A DNA stretch of 64,000 bases from Arthrobacter sp. CJ23 (GCF_024741795.1 NZ_CP102950.1:2604001-2668000), one strand, 5' to 3'; numbered from the stretch's first letter, positions 47,211 to 58,472 are shown. The notes: generated by a model from the sequence alone, not told the origin. Made by a program: numbers and translations.

Positions 47211-47825
47211 ATGGAAGCAAGCGACGCCGGCAGCACGCCCAAGGGCCAGGCCACCCGCCATGAGATCCTCCGTGTCGCGGCCGGCGTCTTTGCTTCAAAG
47301 GGTTTCGACCAGACCCGGATGGATGACATCATCCGTGCCGTGGGTCTTACCAAGGGCGCCATCTACTTCCATTTCCCCTCCAAGGTGCAACTGGCCCAGG
47401 CCGTGGTGGACGAGCAGAAGTCGCGATGGCTCCGCCTGGCCGAAGAGCAGATCCTGAGCCTGGATAGTCCGGCGCAGCAATTGCGGGGGCTGGGAGACTT
47501 CATGATCAAGGCCGTCCTGAGTGACGCTTCCGCATGGGGCATCGTGCATCTCGCAAACCAGCTTGCCTCCGTCAAGGGGCACCACGCGGGCCCCTCGCCC
47601 CTGGCGGCCTGGGTGGACCTGGTCTCAGGAATCCTCCACCGCGGCCGGGCGACGGGAGTGTTCACCTTCCCGGGTAACCCCACAGACGTCGCGACCCTCA
47701 TCATTGCGGCTTTCGACGGCCTGAAATCCGTCACGAACGCCCTGGACCCCGCCGACGCGGAAGCGTTCGAACGCCGGGCGGAACTCCTCTTGGACCTCTT
47801 CGACCAGCAGCTCATCACCAAGTAG
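47211..47825 (+). CDS. Second TetR-family regulator of the cassette
   Basis: The 204-residue protein has the helix-turn-helix DDIIRAVGLTKGAIYFHFPSKVQLAQ, close to that of its neighbour. The C-terminal half (LGDFMIKAVLSDASAWGIVHLANQ, AFDGLKSVTNAL) differs from the ScbR-type pocket, so it may be a pseudo-receptor or respond to another ligand. It has its own promoter with an ARE site and begins 32 bases after the first gene's end. Together the pair resembles the tandem receptor and pseudo-receptor arrangements known in Streptomyces, but that comparison is inference. Confidence 0.82.
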   Translation: MEASDAGSTPKGQATRHEILRVAAGVFASKGFDQTRMDDIIRAVGLTKGAIYFHFPSKVQLAQAVVDEQKSRWLRLAEEQILSLDSPAQQLRGLGDFMIKAVLSDASAWGIVHLANQLASVKGHHAGPSPLAAWVDLVSGILHRGRATGVFTFPGNPTDVATLIIAAFDGLKSVTNALDPADAEAFERRAELLLDLFDQQLITK

Positions 47826-47864
47826 CCCCCACACCACACACCCAACGCACGACTCACAATCAAA

Positions 47865-47888
47865 AAACAAACCGCACAGTCAGTTTAT
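47865..47888. promoter_or_regulatory. ARE-type operator 3 upstream of the SDR
   Basis: AAACAAACC-N7-CAGTTTAT has the same half-sites and the same 7-base spacing as operators 1 and 2, with one change in the right arm. It is just upstream of the AGGAGG ribosome site and the SDR start. Confidence 0.7.
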
Positions 47889-47899
47889 TAGGAGGAAAG

Positions 47900-48691
47900 A
47901 TGAACATCTCAGGAAAGACCGCCCTCATCACCGGTGCATCAATGGGCATCGGCGCCGTTTTTGCCCGGAGGCTTGCGGCTGAAGGTGCCCGCCTGGTACT
48001 GGCGGCCCGGAGCCAGGACAAGCTGGAACTGATGGCCCAGGAACTTCGAGAGGGCGGCACGGAGGTCACGGTCCTCGCCGCAGACCTCAGCGTTCCCGAT
48101 GCCGCGGAACGCCTCCACGCAGCAACTGATGCCCTGGGGATTGAGGTGGACATCCTGGTCAACAACGCCGGATTCGGTTCGCATGGGCAGGTGGTCAATG
48201 CCGACGCCGACAGGCTGGCCGAACAGATCCAGTTGAACTGCACAACCCTGGTGGGAACCACCACCCGGTACCTGCCCCGCATGGTGGAGCGGGGCTTCGG
48301 GGCAGTCATCAACATCGCCAGCACTGCAGCGTTCCAGCCGGTCCCCCACATGGCGGTCTACGGCGCAACCAAGGCCTTCGTCCTCTCCTTCACGCAGGCG
48401 CTTTGGGCCGAGACGCAGGGCACCGGAGTGAAGGCCCTCGCCGTCTGCCCCGGCGCAACGGACACTCCGTTCTTCGACACGGCCGGCGACGCCGCCGCGG
48501 TGGGGTCCCTGCGCACTCCGGAACAGGTGGTCGATACTGCGCTGGCCGCCCTCCGCGGCAACAAGCCCAGCGTGGTGGACGGCTGGCTCAATTCCGTCGT
48601 CGCCCGGGTTGCCGTGAAACTGCTCCCCGAGAAACTGGTCATCGCGGTTGCGGAACGCAGTGTCCGCCCGGCACGGCAGCTCGTGGGGTGA
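47900..48691 (+). CDS. SDR family oxidoreductase of the cassette
   Basis: The 263-residue protein is a classical SDR: TGASMGIGA near residue 13, DILVNNAGFGS, the catalytic Ser in NIASTAAFQ, and the intact YGATK (catalytic Tyr and Lys). It resembles DltE-like and hydroxysteroid-type reductases through PGATDTPFFDTAG. The start ATG follows AGGAGG by four bases and an ARE-type operator. Regulation by the receptors upstream is likely. It could make, modify or inactivate the signal molecule, or be an output gene; the sequence does not decide. It is the last gene before the second tRNA-Ala. Confidence 0.9.
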   Translation: MNISGKTALITGASMGIGAVFARRLAAEGARLVLAARSQDKLELMAQELREGGTEVTVLAADLSVPDAAERLHAATDALGIEVDILVNNAGFGSHGQVVNADADRLAEQIQLNCTTLVGTTTRYLPRMVERGFGAVINIASTAAFQPVPHMAVYGATKAFVLSFTQALWAETQGTGVKALAVCPGATDTPFFDTAGDAAAVGSLRTPEQVVDTALAALRGNKPSVVDGWLNSVVARVAVKLLPEKLVIAVAERSVRPARQLVG

Positions 48692-48722
48692 TTCCGGAAA
48701 CGGAATGTTAAAGCAAAAAGCC

Positions 48723-48753
48723 CTGCCCGGTTCGTGGATTCACAACCGGGCAG
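48723..48753. terminator. Hairpin terminator between the SDR and tRNA-Ala copy 2
   Basis: The arms CTGCCCGGTT and AACCGGGCAG close an 11-base loop. On the minus strand it follows tRNA copy 2 by 11 bases and is followed by the T-rich GCTTTTTGCTTT, so it should terminate the tRNA transcript and may also end the SDR transcript. Confidence 0.88.
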
Positions 48754-48764
48754 AGCTCATATGG

Positions 48765-48837
48765 TGGAGCTGAGGGGACTCGAACCCCTGACCCCCTGCA
48801 TGCCATGCAGGTGCGCTACCAGCTGCGCCACAGCCCC
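48765..48837 (-). tRNA. tRNA-Ala (GGC), copy 2
   Basis: The 73 bases are identical to copy 1 at 46178-46250, with the same anticodon GGC and no encoded CCA. Both are on the minus strand, so they form a direct repeat bracketing the TetR-TetR-SDR cassette. It lies 140 bases before the rsfS end. Its own upstream region is 48838-48977, where a promoter containing the string CCGAAGCAACTC is seen. Confidence 0.97.
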
Positions 48838-48977
48838 ATATTCTCGTTGCTTCATAAACACGTGCCCGGCATTTCAGCCCTTCACCGTTTCGGATCTCTC
48901 CGAAGCAACTCAAATATCTTAGAACAGCATTTCCGAAAATTCCAAATCGGGCATATTCGGGTGCCTGGCCGCTGCTG

Positions 48978-49379
48978 CTACTCGACTTCCTCGGCTACAG
49001 GAGCCTTCGCGGAAGGGTCGTCGCCGAGCTCCAGGTCCACCACGGGGCAGTCCTTCCAGAGGCGGTCCAGGGCGTAGAAAACGCGGTCCTCTGCGTGCTG
49101 GACGTGGATGACGATGTCCGCGTAGTCCAGGAGAACCCAGCGGCCCTCGGAGCGGCCTTCGCGGCGGACCGGTCGAAGGTCCTGCTTGAGCAGCTCTTCC
49201 TCGATGCCGTCAACGATGGCGTTGACCTGCCGCTCCGTGGGAGCGGAAGCGATCAGGAAGACATCAGTCAGGGCAAGACGTTCGCTGACGTCCAGGGCCA
49301 CGATGTCTTCGGCGAGCTTGCCGGCCGCCGCGTGGGCGGCGTCGCGGGCCAGGGCTATGGATGTTTCATGTGCAGTCAT
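48978..49379 (-). CDS. rsfS: Ribosome silencing factor RsfS
   Basis: RsfS binds the 50S subunit at ribosomal protein L14 and blocks subunit joining during nutrient stress. The 133-residue protein has the family (DUF143) core: DIVALDVSERLALTDVFLIASAPTERQV and then GRWVLLDYADIVIHVQ, EDRVFYALDRLWKD. A short acidic C-terminal tail follows. The start ATG is supported by the normal length. It is third in the nadD, tail-anchored protein, rsfS gene order common in this family. Confidence 0.96.
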   Translation of the reverse strand: MTAHETSIALARDAAHAAAGKLAEDIVALDVSERLALTDVFLIASAPTERQVNAIVDGIEEELLKQDLRPVRREGRSEGRWVLLDYADIVIHVQHAEDRVFYALDRLWKDCPVVDLELGDDPSAKAPVAEEVE

Positions 49380-49429
49380 GGGACTCCTTGTTGTGGCTGA
49401 ATGCCTATTGGGTGGCCTAAGCCGTTGTG

Positions 49430-50677
49430 TCAGCGGGAAATGCCGCTGGTGATCATGACGACGCCTGCAACCAAGGCGACGATTCCGAGGGCAAGCACGA
49501 GCAACTGGATCATCCGGTTGCGCTGCGCGCGGCCGAGGCCGGCGGTGTTGGCGTCCAACGGCTCCAGGCCGTACGCCGAACTGGCGGCAATCGGGGAATG
49601 CAAGGGCTCGTCTTCGCCGGCCTGGGCCGGCGAAGCAGTCCGGTTCGGCGCCGACTTGGCTGCCGCTTCGGCACGCGCCAGGACGCCTGAGCGCCCCCGT
49701 GCCAGGCCCGGCTTCGCCGCTTTGGCCGAAGCCGGTTTGGCAGACTCCAGCGCCGGCCCCTGCGAAGTAATGACAGGCACGAAGGTTGTGCCGGGTGGCT
49801 TCATGACCGGCCGGTCCACGCCGGGAACCTTGACGAATTCGAGGGGCGTGACCATGGCCAGGTTACTGGCCGCCGAAGGATCCGCCGCCACGGGCGCCGG
49901 AAGCTGGTTCTGCTCGGCGAGCTTCTGTTTGGCCGCGGCACGCCGGTTCAGCACCGCAGCACGTTCGGCCAAGGCGATCTGCTGGGCCAGGATCTCAGGA
50001 TCCACAGCCAGCGGGTCTTCCTCGGCGATGTGCTCAAGCTTCGCCGTCTGGTTTTCCACCTGGGCGGTGATGAGCTGGCGGACTGCCAGGGCCTGCTCAA
50101 CGGACATGTCCGCGGGAGTCGGCCCCGTTCCGGGCGCGGCCGGCTTGGCTCCCGGCTTGGCCAGGGCCGCTTTGGCCCCAGCCGGCACGGCACCCGAACC
50201 GCCGTCGCCGCCGTTGACCCCGTCGCCTTCTCCGGCAAGCGAACCAGGCGCGGCCGTGCCCGGCACTGTGGGAACTGCGGAGGTTGCCGGGGCAATCTCC
50301 TCCTGGAGCTGCTGCAGACGGAGCTGGCGCCGTGTGGGCGGTCCCCCGCCGGACAGCTGCTCTTCCTTGTCCGCGAGTTCCTTGATGGCGCGCAGCGCTG
50401 CACGGTCGCGGGCACGGACCAGCGAGGACCGCTCAGTCGCGGGCGAGGATGCGACGGCGTCGACCGGGGCCTCGGCCACGCGGCGGACCCTGCCCGTATC
50501 GGGCTGCGAGGAAGTCTCCGGCGCTTCGCCGGAGACAGGGGCTCCGGGAACAACAGCTCGTGCCGCAGCACCGGCGTCGGGGGCTTCGGCACCCGCACCG
50601 GGCGCCTGCTCGAGGCGCTCATCCCGGGCGCGGCGGAGCTCGCGTCTGCTACGGATGGGTGGCTGTTGCTGGCTCAT
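49430..50677 (-). CDS. Tail-anchored low-complexity hypothetical protein
   Basis: The 415-residue protein has no recognisable enzyme domain. The first 370 residues are rich in Ala, Pro, Glu and Gln, with likely helical coiled stretches (ELADKEEQL, RRQLRLQQLQEE, AVRQLITAQVENQTAKLEHI), and a single hydrophobic helix lies near the C-terminus (residues about 389-410: LLVLALGIVALVAGVVMI). The layout suggests a cytoplasmic protein anchored by a C-terminal tail. It begins 7 bases after nadD ends, so they share a transcript; a role with ribosome or cell-envelope functions is only a guess. Confidence 0.8.
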   Translation of the reverse strand: MSQQQPPIRSRRELRRARDERLEQAPGAGAEAPDAGAAARAVVPGAPVSGEAPETSSQPDTGRVRRVAEAPVDAVASSPATERSSLVRARDRAALRAIKELADKEEQLSGGGPPTRRQLRLQQLQEEIAPATSAVPTVPGTAAPGSLAGEGDGVNGGDGGSGAVPAGAKAALAKPGAKPAAPGTGPTPADMSVEQALAVRQLITAQVENQTAKLEHIAEEDPLAVDPEILAQQIALAERAAVLNRRAAAKQKLAEQNQLPAPVAADPSAASNLAMVTPLEFVKVPGVDRPVMKPPGTTFVPVITSQGPALESAKPASAKAAKPGLARGRSGVLARAEAAAKSAPNRTASPAQAGEDEPLHSPIAASSAYGLEPLDANTAGLGRAQRNRMIQLLVLALGIVALVAGVVMITSGISR

Positions 50678-50684
50678 TCAAAAC

Positions 50685-51308
50685 TCATTCAGTACGTGCT
50701 TGGTCGTCTGATCCGGACAGGACGAGCGTCGGCTCTCCCGCCCCGGGCTGCGCTGCATACAGCCCATACTTGGCGATGTACTGCACCACGCCATCCGGCA
50801 CCAGGTACCAGACCGGGTTGCCGGAGCCCACACGGGCGCGGCAATCCGTGGAGGAGATGGCCATGGCGGGGACTTCGAGCAGGCTGACGTCGTCACGGCC
50901 CATGTCGTCCAGGACATGCCCGGGCCGGGTGACGCCGACAAAATGCGCCAGGGACCAGAGCTCGTCCACATCCTTCCAGGACAGGATCTGCGCCAAGGCA
51001 TCTGCACCGGTGATGAAGAACAGATCGGCGTCAGGACGCAGGGACCTGAGATCCCGGAGGGTGTCGATGGTGTACGTGGGACCGGGGCGGTCTACATCCA
51101 CGCGGCTCACCGTGAAGTTGGGGTTCGAAGCCGTGGCGATAACAGTCATCAGGTAGCGGTGTTCCGGTTCGCTGACGTGCTTGCTGGACTTCTGCCAAGG
51201 CTGGCCGGTTGGCACGAACACGACTTCGTCGAGATCGAACTTGGCGGCAACTTCACTGGCAGCCACAAGGTGGCCGTGATGGATGGGATCAAAGGTTCCA
51301 CCCATCAC
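50685..51308 (-). CDS. nadD: Nicotinate-nucleotide adenylyltransferase
   Basis: NadD converts nicotinate mononucleotide and ATP to deamido-NAD. The protein carries the nucleotidyl-transferase motif [11 protein letters not shown] at the very start, then [28 protein letters not shown] and the second nucleotide motif [11 protein letters not shown]. The start at 51308 (GTG), giving 207 residues, is uncertain. The frame continues upstream through a stretch (RRLRLG before VMGG) that would supply the first strand, so translation may begin at a non-ATG codon near 51359 that overlaps the small membrane protein gene. Confidence 0.95.
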   Translation of the reverse strand: MMGGTFDPIHHGHLVAASEVAAKFDLDEVVFVPTGQPWQKSSKHVSEPEHRYLMTVIATASNPNFTVSRVDVDRPGPTYTIDTLRDLRSLRPDADLFFITGADALAQILSWKDVDELWSLAHFVGVTRPGHVLDDMGRDDVSLLEVPAMAISSTDCRARVGSGNPVWYLVPDGVVQYIAKYGLYAAQPGAGEPTLVLSGSDDQARTE

Positions 51309-51360
51309 GCCCAGGCGGAGCCTGCGCCCCGACTCCCCGCGCCGTGATGCGGCAATAATG

Positions 51361-51600
51361 TTAGTGGCCCTGCCCGTGGGTGTGCTTGTTGGGGTGCTGG
51401 CGGTGAGGATCGGAGTGCTCTTCGGTGGCCTCGTGGCGGTTGCCCAGGTTGGTGTAGGAGAGCGTGACGAACATGAGGACCAGCAGGAGGGCGAACATCA
51501 CAACGCCGAAGACCCAAGGCTCGGCCCACAGCGGGGCGAGTTCCTCATGACCACCTTCGGTCTGCGCGGCGATTGACGTGGCGATCTGCTGGAACAGCAT
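51361..51600 (-). CDS. Small single-span membrane protein
   Basis: The 79-residue protein has one transmembrane helix (residues about 31-50, [20 protein letters not shown]), an N-terminal segment with [13 protein letters not shown], and a His-rich C-terminal tail ([14 protein letters not shown]). The His tail could bind metal. I do not know the family's role. It lies between proA and nadD on the same strand, separated from proA by a hairpin terminator and a T-tract, so it belongs to the nadD transcript. Confidence 0.72.
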   Translation of the reverse strand: MLFQQIATSIAAQTEGGHEELAPLWAEPWVFGVVMFALLLVLMFVTLSYTNLGNRHEATEEHSDPHRQHPNKHTHGQGH

Positions 51601-51631
51601 TTTCTCCCCTAGTGAGTTCTCAAAAAATGTC

Positions 51632-51653
51632 GACGGCGGGACTCCCCGCCGTT
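51632..51653. terminator. Terminator after proA
   Basis: ACGGCGGG and CCCGCCGT pair (8 bp, plus a G-T) with an ACTC loop; on the minus strand the ACATTTTTTG run directly follows. This is a classic intrinsic terminator, ending the obgE-proB-proA transcript. Confidence 0.85.
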
Positions 51654-51683
51654 CGCGGACTTCTGTTCTATGTTACCGCGTTG

Positions 51684-53054
51684 TCAGGCGCGGACTTGGC
51701 CTTCGCCTTGGACGATCCACTTGGTGGTGGTCAGCTCCGTGAGGCCCATGGGGCCGCGGGCGTGCAGCTTCTGCGTGGAAATTCCAACCTCGGCACCGAG
51801 CCCCAGCTCACCGCCGTCGGTGAAACGGGTGGAAGCGTTCACGATGACCGCTGCGGAATCGACCTCGGCGATGAACCGCTCGGCGTTGCTGAGGTCGTTG
51901 GTCAGGATGGCCTCGGTGTGGCCGGTGGTCCACTTGCGGATGTGCTGGACGGCTTCATCCAGGTTGTCCACCATGGCCACTGCCAGGTCGAGATCCATGT
52001 ATTCCGTGGCCCAATCCTCGTCGTCGGCCGGGACGGTCTCGACGTCGCTGCCCAGGGCGGCGGCAACGCGGCCGTCCACGTGGAGCGTGACGCCTGCAGC
52101 CCGCAGGGCGGACGCGACGGCGGGAAGCACCGTGGAGCGCGAGTGCACCAGCAGGGTCTCCACGGTGTTGCAGACGCTGGGGCGCTGTGTCTTGGCGTTG
52201 AGCAGGATGTCCACGGCCATTTCCTCGCCGGCGGACTCGTCGATGAAGATGTGTACGTTGCCCTCGCCGGTCTCGATGACCGGCACAGCGGAGTTCATCA
52301 CCACCGTCTGGATGAGCTCGCGGCCGCCGCGCGGGATCAACACGTCCACCCGGCCACGGGCGCGCATCAGCACGTTGGCGCCTTCCCGGCCGTACTGGTC
52401 CACGGTCTGGACGGCGTCGGCGGGCAGGCCCACGGACTCCAGCGCGTCGCGCAGGAGGAACACCAGGGCGGAGTTTGTGTGGGCGGCGGCGGAACCGCCG
52501 CGCAGGATGACGGCATTGCCGCTCTTCAGGGCGAGCCCGGCGATGTCCACCGTGACATTGGGGCGGGCCTCGTAGATGGCGGCCACCACGCCCATGGGGA
52601 CGTTGACCTGGCGCAGGCGCAGACCGTTCGGGAGGGTCTGGCCGCGGACCACGTTGCCCACGGGGTCAGGAAGGCCTGCAAGGTTTTCCAGGGCGGCCAC
52701 GAGACCGTCGATGCGGGCGGGGGTCAGCGTGAGCCGGTCCAGGAGCGCGGCGGAGGTGCCGTTCTCCCGGCCGGCGGCGACGTCCTTGGCGTTGGCAGCC
52801 AGGATGCCGGCCTGGTTCTCCAGCAGTTTGGCGCCGATGGCACGCAGGGCGCGGTCCTTCCAGGCGCGGTTGGCTTGGGCCATGCGGCGGGCAGCCATGC
52901 GCGAACGGTCGGCGATGGCGTGGACGGCCGATTCAATGGACTCCGGGGTCAGCGGCTCGCTTGCGGCAGCAGGGCTCTCCGGCGCGATGCCGGCAAGGCC
53001 GGACACTACAGCGTCGGAAATCACAGGGCTATCGGGCGTGAGCGCTTCAGTCAT
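51684..53054 (-). CDS. proA: Gamma-glutamyl phosphate reductase
   Basis: ProA reduces glutamyl 5-phosphate to the semialdehyde in proline synthesis. The 456-residue protein shows the aldehyde dehydrogenase-like fold with VPMGVVAAIYEARPNVTVD, GNAVILRGGSAAAHTNSALV, and the catalytic Cys in RPSVCNTVETLLVH. The N-terminal 30 residues vary. It starts 26 bases after proB's stop and is the last gene of the obgE, proB, proA unit. Length is within the usual range with a small N-terminal extension. Confidence 0.97.
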   Translation of the reverse strand: MTEALTPDSPVISDAVVSGLAGIAPESPAAASEPLTPESIESAVHAIADRSRMAARRMAQANRAWKDRALRAIGAKLLENQAGILAANAKDVAAGRENGTSAALLDRLTLTPARIDGLVAALENLAGLPDPVGNVVRGQTLPNGLRLRQVNVPMGVVAAIYEARPNVTVDIAGLALKSGNAVILRGGSAAAHTNSALVFLLRDALESVGLPADAVQTVDQYGREGANVLMRARGRVDVLIPRGGRELIQTVVMNSAVPVIETGEGNVHIFIDESAGEEMAVDILLNAKTQRPSVCNTVETLLVHSRSTVLPAVASALRAAGVTLHVDGRVAAALGSDVETVPADDEDWATEYMDLDLAVAMVDNLDEAVQHIRKWTTGHTEAILTNDLSNAERFIAEVDSAAVIVNASTRFTDGGELGLGAEVGISTQKLHARGPMGLTELTTTKWIVQGEGQVRA

Positions 53055-53080
53055 GCTCCAAGTTTAGTGGAGCCCCGCCG

Positions 53081-55874
<2,794 letters not shown>

Positions 55875-55884
55875 TTAAAAGAAC

Positions 55885-55914
55885 GGTGGAGCGGGCCTGT
55901 TGGCCCGCTCCACC
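55885..55914. terminator. Hairpin after rpmA
   Basis: A 13-bp stem, GGTGGAGCGGGCC with GGCCCGCTCCACC, around a TGTT loop lies 16 bases after the rpmA stop. It may be a partial terminator that reduces obgE transcription below that of the ribosomal proteins. Confidence 0.8.
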
Positions 55915-55930
55915 GGTTCAGAACTTGCTG

Positions 55931-56194
55931 TTACTCTGCAGCTGCAGCAGCAACGATGTTCACTACGCGACGGCCGCGGCGAGTACCGAACTCAACCGCA
56001 CCTGCCTGCAGGGCGAACAGGGTGTCGTCGCCACCGCGACCGACGCCGGCGCCCGGGTGGAAGTGGGTGCCGCGCTGGCGGACGATGATCTCGCCAGCGG
56101 AAACAACCTGGCCACCGAAGCGCTTTACGCCCAGGTACTGGGCGTTGGAGTCACGACCGTTGCGAGTGGAGCTCGCGCCTTTTTTATGTGCCAT
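55931..56194 (-). CDS. rpmA: Ribosomal protein bL27
   Basis: The 87-residue protein begins [19 protein letters not shown], the diagnostic N-terminal tail of bL27 that reaches the peptidyl-transferase centre. [10 protein letters not shown] and [24 protein letters not shown] follow. Unlike some Firmicutes, no propeptide precedes it. It is co-transcribed with rplU, 59 bases upstream, and followed by obgE. Confidence 0.98.
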   Translation of the reverse strand: MAHKKGASSTRNGRDSNAQYLGVKRFGGQVVSAGEIIVRQRGTHFHPGAGVGRGGDDTLFALQAGAVEFGTRRGRRVVNIVAAAAAE

Positions 56195-56253
56195 TTGAAA
56201 TGCCTGCCTTTAAATTTCTGGGGAAACTGAAAACCGGAACAACGTAACAGAAG

Positions 56254-56574
56254 TTACTTGATGCTCGTGATCTTGATCTTGGTCAGTTCCTGACGGTGAC
56301 CCTGGCGCTTCTTGTAGCCGGTCTTGTTCTTGAACTTCTGGATGACGATCTTCGGACCACGGAGGTCTTCGAGGATCTCGGCCGTAACCTTGACCTTGGC
56401 CAGGTCCGCAGCGGCGGAGGTGACCTTGTCACCGTCAACCAGGAGCAAGGCGGGCAGCTCAAGCGTGCTGCCGGCTCCACCGGGGACGCGGTTCAGCGTT
56501 ACGTAGTCTCCAACGGAAACTTTTTCTTGGCGGCCGCCTGCGCGGACAATCGCGTACACCACTTGGGCACTCAC
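56254..56574 (-). CDS. rplU: Ribosomal protein bL21
   Basis: The 106-residue protein has the bL21 core [19 protein letters not shown] and ends in [22 protein letters not shown]. The usual start is (M)VYAIVRAGG; here GTG codons at 56574 (MSAQVV...) and 56562 (the GTG of VVYAIV) are both possible. The GAGAGAA upstream favours neither clearly. It starts the rplU, rpmA, obgE unit. The 370 bases upstream are non-coding. Confidence 0.97.
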   Translation of the reverse strand: MSAQVVYAIVRAGGRQEKVSVGDYVTLNRVPGGAGSTLELPALLLVDGDKVTSAAADLAKVKVTAEILEDLRGPKIVIQKFKNKTGYKKRQGHRQELTKIKITSIK

Positions 56575-56947
56575 TTCTCTCGACGTTTCTTACTAAATTT
56601 GCGTGCGGAACCTTGAACCGAAACCGGCCTGGTTCCCGCTGTGCCTCAACGCCGTGGACTTCAGATCGAAGCCCGTGAGTCATCCCATGAACAATTCCAA
56701 GGGGCATAACCCAAGTGTTGGCGTAAGCACCGAAGATCTAGATTACGCTAGTTTGGCCTTCGGCTGCAAATGAGGCCAGGTCCGGAGGCCGCCAGGTGAT
56801 GATCACCACAAGCTGGCATCACTGCGTCCGGTACCGTGCCCATACAGCCTACAGCCTTCCGGCGATTAAGTTGGGATCGGCACCTGCGACGCGCGGCGCA
56901 GCCTGGCTTTCTGCCCGCCGCACGCGCCGCCCGCGCTGTGGCCGCGT
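56575..56947. other. Leader and promoter region of rplU
   Basis: The gap between rplU and the tenA end holds the rplU promoter and a leader with a hairpin-forming stretch (GGAACC at one end with GGTTCC at the other, about 56608-56637). Whether it is a ribosomal-protein binding leader is not known. No gene is supported here. Confidence 0.45.
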
Positions 56948-58468
56948 TCAGGCGTGCAGCCGCGGAGCGTCGAAAAACGCCGTCTCATAGCGGCAGGACC
57001 AGGCGAAGGCCTCGCGCATGGCGTCCCGCTCCGCCGGCGAAGCTGCCCGGGCGGCGGCATCCGTGAAGTCAATGGCCTGCCTGGTGGCGGCCGCGAAGTC
57101 CTCGTCCGCGTAGGCACGCAGCCAATCGGCGTAGGGGTGCTCCGATGAAGCTCCGGCCTCCACGTAGGCGCCGTGGAGCTGCTGCCCCACCTCCGCGTAC
57201 AGCCAGTAGCAGGGCAGGATGGCGGCGAGCAGCACGGCGTAGCTGCCCGACGCCGACGCTGCCAGCAGATGGTCCACGTAGGACTTGGTGACGGGCCCGG
57301 TGGCCGCCTCCACGTTCCGGCCGGCCAGCCAGTTCCGGTGCAGTTCCGACTCCACTTCCAGGCACTGCTGGGATCCGCTGGCCCAGAAGAGCTGCTCAGC
57401 CTCGGTGGGGGCCAAGGCGCCGGCCCTGGCCAGGACCCGTGAGTAGCCGTTGAGATAGAGGGCGTCCTGGGCCAGGTAGTAGGCAAACTCGCGCTCCGGC
57501 AGTTCGCCGGACTGCAGCCCGCGGATGAACTCCAGGCCGTAGATGGCCTGGAGCTCGGGCGAGGCGTCCCGCCACAGCTGCGCGGCGTACTCCCCCGGCC
57601 TCAGCGCGCGCTCCAGCTGGTGGAAATGGTTGACGGGGCCGTTGCCTTGGCCCACTTCGAGCCTTCCGGAGGTGGCCAGCGCCTCCTGCAACCAGGGCTT
57701 GACCTCCTGCAAGGACGCTTCCCAATCGCCGTGGCGGACCTGGGCCGTGGCCATGGCCGCGGACAGGGAGCACCCCGTGCCGTGGCTGTTCCGGGTGTGG
57801 ACCCTGGCTCCGGCGACTTCCACCACGTCCTGCCGGAGCAGGCCCGTGGTGTTGACGAGGGCATCCGGGCATTCCATACCGGGCAGGTGCCCGCCCTTGA
57901 CCAGCACGGTGTTGCCGCATTCCGCCGCCAGCCGCTTGCCCTGGTCCAGGGCCGCGGCCCAGTCGGAGGCCTCCGGCTCGCCCAGCAGCATGGCCAGCTC
58001 CGGCAGATTGGGCGTGATCAGGTCCGCAAGCGGCAGCAGGGCCCGCAGGGCGGTTTCGGCCGATTCGCGCAGCAGCCGGTCGCCGCTGGTGGCCACCATG
58101 ACGGGATCAAGGACCACGACGGCGGGCCGCACCTTCTGGAGCCAGCGGCGGACCTCGTCGATGACGGCCACGTCGCCCAGCATGCCGATCTTGACGGCAT
58201 CCACGGCGATGTCGTCGCTGATGGCTTCAAGCTGCTGGCGCAGGAATTCCACCGGCGGCACGTGGACGCCGGTGACGCCCTGCGTGTTCTGGGCGGTCAG
58301 GGCGGTGACGGCAGCCATGCCGTAGCCGCCGTTGGCCGCGATGCTTTTCAGGTCCGCCTGGATACCGGCCCCACCGGACGGATCGGAACCGGCGATGCTG
58401 AGCACCCTGGGGATCCTGCGGCCCGTGGAGGGAAGCGGGTAGACAGTCGAATAGGACGTTGAAGTCAT
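56948..58468 (-). CDS. Bifunctional ThiD-TenA fusion (HMP-P kinase and thiaminase II)
   Basis: The 506-residue protein fuses two thiamine-synthesis enzymes. The N-terminal ThiD half (residues about 20-270) phosphorylates hydroxymethylpyrimidine: RVLSIAGSDPSGGAGIQADLK, MAAVTALTAQNTQGV, VVVLDPVMVATSGDRLL and GTGCSLSAAMA. The C-terminal TenA half (residues about 290-506) hydrolyses aminopyrimidines: FAYYLAQDALYLNGYSRVLA, ILPCYWLYAEVG, and a Glu near the end in YETAF. The start at MTSTSYS follows AAGGGA; an ATG three codons upstream is less well placed. A TPP riboswitch is directly upstream. Confidence 0.95.
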   Translation of the reverse strand: MTSTSYSTVYPLPSTGRRIPRVLSIAGSDPSGGAGIQADLKSIAANGGYGMAAVTALTAQNTQGVTGVHVPPVEFLRQQLEAISDDIAVDAVKIGMLGDVAVIDEVRRWLQKVRPAVVVLDPVMVATSGDRLLRESAETALRALLPLADLITPNLPELAMLLGEPEASDWAAALDQGKRLAAECGNTVLVKGGHLPGMECPDALVNTTGLLRQDVVEVAGARVHTRNSHGTGCSLSAAMATAQVRHGDWEASLQEVKPWLQEALATSGRLEVGQGNGPVNHFHQLERALRPGEYAAQLWRDASPELQAIYGLEFIRGLQSGELPEREFAYYLAQDALYLNGYSRVLARAGALAPTEAEQLFWASGSQQCLEVESELHRNWLAGRNVEAATGPVTKSYVDHLLAASASGSYAVLLAAILPCYWLYAEVGQQLHGAYVEAGASSEHPYADWLRAYADEDFAAATRQAIDFTDAAARAASPAERDAMREAFAWSCRYETAFFDAPRLHA

Positions 58469-58472
58469 GAAA

